DNA from: an uncultured Rhodospirillales bacterium
Lineage (GTDB): Bacteria > Pseudomonadota > Alphaproteobacteria > Kiloniellales > Kiloniellaceae
Length of the DNA: 50,084 nucleotides
Direction: 5' to 3'
Assembly (NCBI GenBank): GCA_913060675.1
Contig: CAJXUS010000032.1
Coordinates: 1 to 50,084 of the forward strand
Both the position numbers and the translations under genes were made by a program. Positions within the stretch are counted from its first letter, which is position 1; each line of letters begins with the position of its first letter. The notes beneath the pieces were generated by a model, which was not told where the DNA came from, ran no database searches, and saw only the letters and a program-made list of their open reading frames with translations. Below, piece by piece: positions 44,125 through 50,084 of this stretch.

Positions 44125-45599
44125 GGCACTACACCACGCGCTAAGGTGAGAAAATAATCCGGATAAAACCCCATAATCATCGACAATAGGGCCGTCGCGA
44201 CCAGTGGAATTGTTACGAGCGGTATCTCCCTGATCTCTCCTTTGGTTGTTTGCGATAAATATCCCGTAGGTTCTTCTCGAAAAAAGGCGATATAGGTAAT
44301 CGGTAGAAAATAAGCTGCGTTTAATACTGAACTGCTCAAAAGTACAATGAGGAAAAACAATTCCCCAGCTTCAACCGAACCCAATACCAAATACCATTTA
44401 CTGATAAACCCACCCGTTGATGGCACTCCAATCATGCCAAGTGAGCCAATGAAAAATGCTCCCATCGTCCATGGTAGATGCCGACCAATGCCTGACAACT
44501 CACTGACCTTCATTCGTTTTGAAGCACAATAAATGGAACCTGCACAGAAAAAGAGAGTAATTTTTGATAAGGCATGACCTGGCATATGCAAGACGCCCCC
44601 AATGATCGACATCGGGGACAACATCACTGCACCTAGAATTATGTATGAAAGCTGGCTGACCGTCGAATAGGCAAGCCGTGCCTTTAAATCATCCCGGGTT
44701 AACGCATATACCGACGCCATGATGATCGTAAAAGAAACCAGATAGGCGGTGGCTATCCCTAAACCGTGAAGGTCCATCAATCGTAACCCCACGACATCAA
44801 AGACCAAACGCAGGACGCAGAACACACCCATCTTGACGACGGCTACTGCGTGCAAAAGCGCACTAACAGGCGTGGGTGCCACCATTGCGGCGGGTAACCA
44901 GGCATGAAATGGCATTATCGCAGCCTTGGCAAACCCTCCGAGATAACACAGGTAAATCCCCGTCAACATGGCACTGGAAAGGTCGAGATTATCTAACAAT
45001 CCATTGGTTTTGAAATCAAGAGTTCCTGCCACTTGATAAGTCAGGGCTAAGCCAGCCAAAAGGAAGGTTTTAGAAGCCCCCATTAAGTAAATCATGTAAC
45101 GCCGACTACCCTGCCATGATTTTTCTGTTTCCTTGTGATAAACCAGAGGATAGGTGATGAGGGTCAAAACTTCGTAGAAAATTACTAATGTAAAGAGGTT
45201 TGCGGCAAAAGCTCCCCCAACAGCAGCCGCAAGGCTGATTGCAAAGCTGGCATAAAACCGGGTCTGGTTCTGTTCTTTCAAACTCCGCATATAGCCAACG
45301 CAATAAATAGCTGCAACGATCCACAACAGAGAAGATATTGTCGCAAAAACCATCCCGAGTGAATCAACGCGAAAAGCGAAATCAATCCCGGGAAGAACAG
45401 TGAATAAATTCAGTTCTATGGTATGTCCTGCCATGATTAAGGGAGCCATTGAAATGACGATCAAAAACATGATTACGGCAGCAACGAGCGATATCCCATC
45501 ACGTATCGTACGGTGATGACGGAAAACCAATATGATACCCGCAGCCAATAGAGCGACAATGATTGCTAGTATTGGTCGGATAGAAATGACGCTTTCCAA
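44121..45599 (-). CDS. MrpD-like cation/proton antiporter subunit in the nuo operon
   Basis: This 492-residue protein belongs to the proton-conducting membrane transporter family (MrpD, NuoL/M/N) and most resembles MrpD/monovalent cation:H+ antiporter subunit D. It has about 14 helices. The TM5 Glu (E143, in FYEVLTLITYPLVYHKE), the TM7 Lys (K225, in GFAKAAIMPFHAWLPAAM) and the Lys of AVVKMGVFCVLR are all present, so it should be a competent ion channel. It is an additional antiporter-like subunit relative to standard complex I and follows nuoK. The other Mrp subunits (A, B, E, F, G) are not present. Confidence 0.9.
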   Translation of the reverse strand: MESVISIRPILAIIVALLAAGIILVFRHHRTIRDGISLVAAVIMFLIVISMAPLIMAGHTIELNLFTVLPGIDFAFRVDSLGMVFATISSLLWIVAAIYCVGYMRSLKEQNQTRFYASFAISLAAAVGGAFAANLFTLVIFYEVLTLITYPLVYHKETEKSWQGSRRYMIYLMGASKTFLLAGLALTYQVAGTLDFKTNGLLDNLDLSSAMLTGIYLCYLGGFAKAAIMPFHAWLPAAMVAPTPVSALLHAVAVVKMGVFCVLRLVFDVVGLRLMDLHGLGIATAYLVSFTIIMASVYALTRDDLKARLAYSTVSQLSYIILGAVMLSPMSIIGGVLHMPGHALSKITLFFCAGSIYCASKRMKVSELSGIGRHLPWTMGAFFIGSLGMIGVPSTGGFISKWYLVLGSVEAGELFFLIVLLSSSVLNAAYFLPITYIAFFREEPTGYLSQTTKGEIREIPLVTIPLVATALLSMIMGFYPDYFLTLARGVVP

Positions 45600-45651
45600 G
45601 CCCGAATATCTCCCTGATTATTTAATTTTCCAAAGAAAACCCTTTAGGACA

Positions 45652-45954
45652 TTACCCTTTCAATATTGTAAGTTCATCCACCTCCAAAGTTGCTTTATTA
45701 CGAACAAGGGCGACCAAAACACCGAGAGCAATTGCGACTTCAGCAGCGGTTATGGCAATGACAAATATCGCTATGATTTGTCCTCGAAAATCACCATGAA
45801 AATGTGAAAACGCGACAAGATTAATGTTCACTGAATTTAACATCAGCTCTAAAGACAATAGAACAATCAGAACATTTCGACGTAAAAGGACACCTGATAC
45901 GCCAATAATAAAAAGCACCGCGCCGAGAATTAAATACCAGGAAAGAGGGACCAT
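45652..45954 (-). CDS. nuoK: NADH-quinone oxidoreductase subunit K
   Basis: This 100-residue, three-helix membrane subunit is related to MrpC. The Glu residues of the transfer path are visible in [15 protein letters not shown] near 33 to 47 and in [17 protein letters not shown] near 68 to 84. It overlaps the nuoJ stop by one base. Length is typical. It links the E-channel to the antiporter-like subunits. Confidence 0.95.
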   Translation of the reverse strand: MVPLSWYLILGAVLFIIGVSGVLLRRNVLIVLLSLELMLNSVNINLVAFSHFHGDFRGQIIAIFVIAITAAEVAIALGVLVALVRNKATLEVDELTILKG

Positions 45955-46463
45955 TATCCTTCCTCCTTACTGCGGCGTGTCAAAATAATTGCACCAACGA
46001 GAGCAGCAAGAAGAATGACTGAGGCAATTTCAAATGGGAAAAGATAGTCCGTAAAAAGAGCAATGCTGAGCCCTCTTACAGAGCTCATTTCCTCGCTTAT
46101 AAACACAGTGGAACGCGCGGATAATAAATCACTCCCCAATAAGAGCGCTAACATCTCAGCACTTAGGAAAAGAATAATGACAATTGCAACTCTCTTTCCT
46201 TGTTTAAGGAACCTTGTTTGAACTTCCTTGCGGACATCCAGCATCATGATAACAAATAAAAACAGGATAATTACCGCGCCGACATAAACAAACATCTGAA
46301 TAACAGCAAGGATAGGAGAGCGCAGCAACAGAAAGATAGCTGCGACTTGCACAAAGCAGATCATTAGGGCGAGAGCACTATGGATTGGGTTTCTTGCGAC
46401 AACAACCATGGTCCCGGACCCGGTGGCCACAAGAGCAAACAATAGGAAAAAGGCTTGTTCCAT
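45954..46463 (-). CDS. nuoJ: NADH-quinone oxidoreductase subunit J
   Basis: This 169-residue membrane subunit has five helices, with the conserved [21 protein letters not shown] type stretch around 56 to 75 and an unusually loose middle region. ATG at 46463 gives the family N-terminus ([20 protein letters not shown]). It is separated from the CBS-domain gene upstream by a 235-base spacer with its own promoter-like elements. NuoJ carries the TM3 helix whose bulge helps to couple quinone reduction to pumping. Confidence 0.93.
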   Translation of the reverse strand: MEQAFFLLFALVATGSGTMVVVARNPIHSALALMICFVQVAAIFLLLRSPILAVIQMFVYVGAVIILFLFVIMMLDVRKEVQTRFLKQGKRVAIVIILFLSAEMLALLLGSDLLSARSTVFISEEMSSVRGLSIALFTDYLFPFEIASVILLAALVGAIILTRRSKEEG

Positions 46464-46571
46464 ATAAAACGCCTTTCACGCGACAGGTCTTAACCGCACG
46501 CTTATCAATACGACCAAAGCACATAAAATACTGGAAGTATCAATATCCCGTCTTGTTTATATCAACCACTT

Positions 46572-46625
46572 AGCCTATAGGCTTAACAGTCGAAATTATA
46601 GCCAAAAGTTTCGCATATATAGGCT
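46572..46625 (-). promoter_or_regulatory. Candidate internal promoter with AGCCTATA repeats before nuoJ
   Basis: On the minus strand TATAAT (46595..46600) is a consensus -10 element. A perfect palindrome AGCCTATAGGCT (46572..46583) lies just downstream, and a further AGCCTATA copy (46618..46625) lies 17 bases upstream, over the -35 position. This spacing suggests a regulated internal promoter for nuoJ to nuoG. The remaining spacer 46464..46698 has no gene. Confidence 0.5.
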
Positions 46626-46698
46626 AACAAAAAGTAACGACTTACTATTATATCCTGCCATCGAATGATAAATAGGCAAAGAAATTAGCTGTAAAAAA

Positions 46699-47154
46699 TC
46701 ACGCGTCCATGTGGTAGCTATACCCAGTTCCCACGATATATTCTCGTAACATCTTCTCTTCTTGAAGTGCTTCATCAAGTCGGTGTTTGACAATATCACC
46801 AATACTAATGATACCGACCGTAACATCATCATCCACCACCAACACATGCCGTGACCTGTGAGATGTCATAAGCGCCATGACTTTTGGCAACCGATCTTCA
46901 GAAGAACAACTGACAACATATTTATTCAAACCCATCTTAACAGGTCTGTTAACAGCGTCTTCTCCATCTCTCGAAACCATATTGCATATATCACGTTCTG
47001 TTATGAGCCCTATTGTTTGACCCTCATTGTCGATCACTGGTGCACAACCAATTTGTTTACTTGCAAAAAATTGTAACGTTTCACGCACTGTTTGATCTGG
47101 GGATACGGAAAAGACATCAACACCTTTGGATTTGAGAACTACGGATACTTTCAT
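46699..47154 (-). CDS. CBS-domain pair protein inside the nuo operon
   Basis: This 151-residue soluble protein consists of two CBS domains (about 10 to 65 and 78 to 130) and a short C-terminal tail. Such Bateman modules bind AMP, ATP or related ligands and regulate partner proteins. Diagnostic blocks are GCAPVIDNEGQTIGLITERDI near 36 and RHVLVVDDDVTVGIISIGDIV near 102. It lies between nuoI and nuoJ in the same direction, a position not found in standard nuo operons. The function is unknown; an energy-sensing regulator of complex I or another process is possible. The ATG has AGAGGATC upstream. Confidence 0.88.
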   Translation of the reverse strand: MKVSVVLKSKGVDVFSVSPDQTVRETLQFFASKQIGCAPVIDNEGQTIGLITERDICNMVSRDGEDAVNRPVKMGLNKYVVSCSSEDRLPKVMALMTSHRSRHVLVVDDDVTVGIISIGDIVKHRLDEALQEEKMLREYIVGTGYSYHMDA

Positions 47155-47223
47155 AATTTGATCCTCTTATTTATTAGGTCCTTTTACCTATTTACTCATC
47201 TATTATTTCAGCACGTTATCGCT

Positions 47224-47808
47224 TTATCCTCGCCTTATTTTTTTCCACCAATCATGGCTCTTATTGTCTGCAGAGATGTTCACCGACACGCCCTCTAAAA
47301 GAGAAAATTCTGCATCATAAACCTTGCCGCCCTCTTCCGCCTTTCTAGGCATTCCCATCAGTGCATCCCGTCCGACGTTTAATGCTTGCGATGTTTCACT
47401 GGAAAATTCATACAGTTGTCCAAGTTTGATCGCATCAGCTGGGCAAGCATCTTCACAAAGACCACAAAAAAGACAGCGTCCAAGATTGATATCGAATACT
47501 TTGGGACGGCGGTTGCCCTTTTCATCTTCATAGGGGACTACTTCGATGCAATCACAAGGACAGATCTTTGCGCAGAGTTCACAAGCTACGCAATTTACGT
47601 CGCCTTCCTCATTGGTATTGAGAAAATGGTGTCCGCGATAACGGGGGTATGGAACCCACTTTTCCTTGTCTGGATATTGTTCTGTAACTGTCTTGGAAAA
47701 CATATAACTGAGGGTTAGGGATAGACCACCAACAAGGTCCCTAAAAAATATCCAACCAATCCAGCCAGACACCAGTTCCATGGGTTTTACATTCAATGTT
47801 TTTGACAA
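47224..47808 (-). CDS. nuoI: NADH-quinone oxidoreductase subunit I
   Basis: This 194-residue subunit carries two [4Fe-4S] clusters, N6a and N6b. Ligands lie in C73-x2-C76-x2-C79-x3-C83 and C112-x2-C115-x2-C118-x3-C122. An N-terminal amphipathic segment contacts the membrane arm. TTG at 47808 is the preferred start, since AGGAT lies seven bases upstream; the first ATG (47781) has no ribosome site. The C-terminus is longer than in many homologues and ends NKSHDWWKKIRRG. nuoH lies directly upstream. Confidence 0.94.
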   Translation of the reverse strand: MSKTLNVKPMELVSGWIGWIFFRDLVGGLSLTLSYMFSKTVTEQYPDKEKWVPYPRYRGHHFLNTNEEGDVNCVACELCAKICPCDCIEVVPYEDEKGNRRPKVFDINLGRCLFCGLCEDACPADAIKLGQLYEFSSETSQALNVGRDALMGMPRKAEEGGKVYDAEFSLLEGVSVNISADNKSHDWWKKIRRG

Positions 47809-47859
47809 GGATTTTATCCTTTCAAATAATCAACCTGGTCAAGAAAATACGAAAAAAAA

Positions 47860-48846
47860 TCAGGACAATATCAGTCCACTAACCAGGATATTAGCAAGAG
47901 ACAACGGCAACAGAACCTTCCAACCGATACTCATTAGTTGATCATAACGATAGCGTGGAAAAGTGAATCTAAACCACATAAACAACCAGACAAAGAAACC
48001 CACTTTTAGAACAAACCAAAGTATAGATGGTAGGGGGACTAAGAAATCATTCCATCCCCCAAAGAACAAAATGACATTTAGAGCTGCCAAAAAAATCACA
48101 ATCAGATATTCACTAATCATAAACAGAGAAAACCGCATGCCACTATATTCTGTATGATATCCAGCTCCCAGGTCGCCCTCTGCCTCCGCGAGGTCAAAGG
48201 GAATGCGTTGAGCCTCTGCTAGGCTCGCGATAAAGAACACAAAAAAACCAAGGGGTTGATATACGATATTCCATACGTCGGCCTGAGAATTAACAATACT
48301 GACCAAACTCATCGAATGGGCTAGCATCACAACGCCAACAACAGCAAACCCCATGGGGATTTCATACGAAATCATCTGCGCACAAGTGCGTAAACTACCC
48401 AAAACCGCATATTTACTATTCGACGCCCACCCGCCAATAATGACGGCAAATACATGTATTCCAGAGACTGCCAGAACATACAGCAACGCGACATTCATAT
48501 CTGCGAGATATAACGTTATTTCCTGACCAAACAGTTGGATCGGATCGCCAATTGGAATAACCACAAAAAGTGCAAATGTCGCAACCAAAGTAATGATTGG
48601 TGCCAGCGTAAATAAAAGTCGATCGGCTTCATCTGGGATGTGATCTTCTTTGGTCAGGAGCTTTATGCCATCGGCTAAAGGCTGAAGGAGGCCGTGCCAT
48701 CCAACTCTCATCGGTCCCAAGCGCTGCTGAATATGGCCGGCAATTTTACGTTCCAACCAGGTAAGAGGTATTGGGAGCATCAAAAGCACCAAGATGACAA
48801 TAACCATCTTAGCTAAGAGCACCACAAGAGAAACCAGTTCAATCAC
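47860..48846 (-). CDS. nuoH: NADH-quinone oxidoreductase subunit H
   Basis: This membrane subunit of about 328 residues with eight or more helices forms the quinone chamber with NuoB and NuoD. Family blocks are ERKIAGHIQQRLGPMRVG near 32 to 50, the loop AEAQRIPFDLAEAEGDLGAGYHTEYSG near 210 and FVWLFMWFRFTFPRYRYDQLM near 284. I prefer the GTG at 48846, which follows GGGGTGGC by six bases; an ATG at 48867 would add seven residues but has no ribosome site. It is the first gene of this reordered operon, so the main promoter must lie in 48847..49171. Confidence 0.92.
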   Translation of the reverse strand: MIELVSLVVLLAKMVIVILVLLMLPIPLTWLERKIAGHIQQRLGPMRVGWHGLLQPLADGIKLLTKEDHIPDEADRLLFTLAPIITLVATFALFVVIPIGDPIQLFGQEITLYLADMNVALLYVLAVSGIHVFAVIIGGWASNSKYAVLGSLRTCAQMISYEIPMGFAVVGVVMLAHSMSLVSIVNSQADVWNIVYQPLGFFVFFIASLAEAQRIPFDLAEAEGDLGAGYHTEYSGMRFSLFMISEYLIVIFLAALNVILFFGGWNDFLVPLPSILWFVLKVGFFVWLFMWFRFTFPRYRYDQLMSIGWKVLLPLSLANILVSGLILS

Positions 48847-49171
48847 AATTAAGCCACCCCGTATCATTAGGCGGAAAAATAACTAATCTTCCCAGCGATT
48901 TAACCTATGGAGCTCAGCCGTACCTTGTGCTTTATTTATATAAGCTACCCTTCAGAACACAGGCACTTAAAACTCACCGTTGTAAACGGAAAACCGACAG
49001 GTTCAATTATCACTATACACGAAACCGTCTGGTTTGTTAAATTCGAACGAAGTTAAAATACACACTATGACGTAACCTTATGAACTTGCATTGAAATCAA
49101 GCCTACATAAGTACCGTAATTTCTCTCATAGACTTAATTTAATTTGACGTACGGCCCTAAAATTTACTCAA
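48847..49171 (-). promoter_or_regulatory. Upstream region of the nuo operon
   Basis: This stretch between nuoH and the GntR-type gene holds no coding sequence. On the minus strand GTGTATAGTGATAATTG (around 49000..49020) and GCTTATATAA (around 48933..48945) offer possible -10 elements, but neither has a clear -35 partner. It must contain the main nuo promoter. No riboswitch or tRNA was recognised here. Confidence 0.4.
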
Positions 49172-49840
49172 CTAAGAAGGAATTAACCCTGCTAATACCG
49201 TTTCTAAATGTTTGCGCATAAGTTTTTGAGCTAATTCGCCATCGCGGTTATCAATGGCATCCAAAATATTATCATGTTCTGCAAAACTATGGTGAGTTGC
49301 CGGTGGGTGATCTCTCCTTTGACGTAACCTTCCCCAAGCAACAGTTCTACGTAGGGAGTTCAATAAGTCGAATAGCGCCAGTAGCGCGTTATTTTGGGTT
49401 GATTTTGCAATGAGCCAATGAAGTTGATTGTCCAAAGTCTCGTATTCTCGCCAGCTATTGGTTTGTTGGGATTTTCTAGCAATTCGGCGAAGAGATTCCA
49501 CATCCTGTGCCGTAGCATTGTAGGCAGCTTCTCTGGCCAATTGAGGTTCCAATATTATACGTGCAGACATAACATCGCGTGGGCTGGTGTGTTTTGCAAC
49601 ATTCGCAACCGACATGGCTAAACTTTCGTCGTTACCATTACCAACAAAAGTTCCCCGGCCAACATGACGCCAGATTGCCCCCTCTGCTTCTAAGATGGAA
49701 AAGGCCTTTCTTAGTTCTGACCGAGAAATACCTAAGTTCTCGCACAACTGTCTTTCGGCAGGTAAACGCTCATTTGGGACAAAGTCGCTCTGAGCTATGA
49801 AAGCTCTCAACTGGACCAATGCACCATCGTCTGTTTCCAT
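49172..49840 (-). CDS. GntR-family regulator, FadR/FCD subfamily
   Basis: This 222-residue protein has a winged helix-turn-helix of the GntR type at about 5 to 75 (ERQLCENLGISRSELRKAFSIL and GTFVGNG) and an FCD ligand-binding domain at about 85 to 215. The FCD metal-site residues are visible (R79-like DVMSARIILEP, the Asp/His groups in LDNQLHWLIAKST and HNILDAIDNRDGELAQKLMRKHLE). Members bind organic acids and derepress catabolic genes. It lies upstream of nuoH but with a 325-base spacer, so it need not control complex I. A divergent target gene would be beyond the right end. Confidence 0.88.
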   Translation of the reverse strand: METDDGALVQLRAFIAQSDFVPNERLPAERQLCENLGISRSELRKAFSILEAEGAIWRHVGRGTFVGNGNDESLAMSVANVAKHTSPRDVMSARIILEPQLAREAAYNATAQDVESLRRIARKSQQTNSWREYETLDNQLHWLIAKSTQNNALLALFDLLNSLRRTVAWGRLRQRRDHPPATHHSFAEHDNILDAIDNRDGELAQKLMRKHLETVLAGLIPS

Positions 49841-50033
49841 TGTTTCATCGCTCTCTAATTAAATTAATTACTCTACATTGGTTAAATCAATTTCATATTG
49901 GTTTTTCGTAAATATTCAGTATTTGATTATTTTGTTATCATGCGTTGTATGTTTTTAACAAATATATTTTAATAAACAAACGATAATAAATTACCATAGC
50001 ATTGATCCAAATAGATTTTAAATAACATCATTT
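49841..50033. other. AT-rich intergenic sequence, no gene seen
   Basis: This 193-bp AT-rich stretch lies upstream of the GntR-type gene and ends at the adapter. It contains runs of A and T and weak palindromes such as AATTAAATTAATT (49858..49870). A GntR operator is expected here but no convincing TNGTNNNACNA-type site was found. Confidence 0.5.
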
Positions 50034-50084
50034 CTGTCTCTTATACACATCTGACGCTGCCGACGAAGAGGATAGTGTAGATCT
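50034..50084 (-). other. Untrimmed Nextera sequencing adapter (right end)
   Basis: Bases 50034..50066 are the reverse complement of the Nextera Read 1 adapter, 50067..50074 (AGAGGATA) the reverse complement of index S503, and 50075..50084 the start of the P5 primer. It mirrors the left end. This is not genomic sequence. Confidence 0.98.

Noticed and set aside
42102..45599. An independent Mrp sodium/proton antiporter operon inserted in nuo
   Set aside because: Only MrpD-like subunits are present; MrpA, B, C, E, F and G are missing, and the genes overlap each other tightly within the nuo series.
1..50084. Terminal inverted repeats with a Tn5 mosaic end, as for a 50-kb transposon or linear plasmid
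   Set aside because: The repeats include a standard index and P5 primer sequence, so they are library adapters and not a mobile element.

Overview
The window looks like chromosomal DNA of a moderately AT-rich, probably marine alphaproteobacterium. This rests on the GlxA-type and GcvA-like LysR regulators, serine-cycle malyl-CoA lyase and malate thiokinase, and genes for quaternary or methylated amine breakdown. The lineage is an inference; there is no rRNA or other marker gene. Both ends carry untrimmed Nextera library adapter (1..42 and 50034..50084), so the genomic part is 43..50033 and the piece is probably one whole assembly contig.

Region 1 (43..17093) is a catabolic neighbourhood rich in regulators. 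It holds a cut-off aldehyde dehydrogenase, two LysR-type and two GlxA/AraC-type regulators in its first part and middle, a sarcosine-oxidase-like FAD enzyme, two tandem orphan periplasmic binding proteins, an MmgE/PrpD plus nitrilase-family pair, a trimethylamine-methyltransferase-family protein, a Rieske oxygenase of the glycine betaine/carnitine type, a SUFU-domain protein, threonine aldolase and an Asp/Asn beta-hydroxylase-like dioxygenase, with a further LysR regulator at its right end. The common theme is betaine or methylated amino acid to glycine plus C1 units.

Region 2 (17247..22366) holds malyl-CoA lyase, an atypical response regulator, malate thiokinase mtkAB and a catalytically degenerate 2-hydroxyacid dehydrogenase. 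It fits glyoxylate/glycine carbon entering the serine cycle or a related route.

Region 3 (22557..31699) is a stress/salvage cassette: CbpM/CbpA, a universal stress protein, a beta-CASP metallo-hydrolase, a divergent PRPP synthetase, an archaeal-type AMP phosphorylase, FtsH and a small membrane protein. Four FNR/FixK-like sites (TTGA-N6-TCAA, one perfect) lie in its intergenic spaces, which suggests control by oxygen limitation.

Region 4 (31931..48846, all minus strand) is a complex I operon in unusual order: nuoH, nuoI, CBS protein, nuoJ, nuoK, MrpD-like, small membrane protein, MrpD/NuoL-like, nuoM, nuoN, nuoA, B, C, D, E, F, G. It encodes four antiporter-like subunits instead of three and a NuoG with extra iron-sulfur ligands. 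A GntR/FadR-type regulator lies upstream at 49172..49840. I saw no tRNA, rRNA, CRISPR array, phage gene or insertion sequence.
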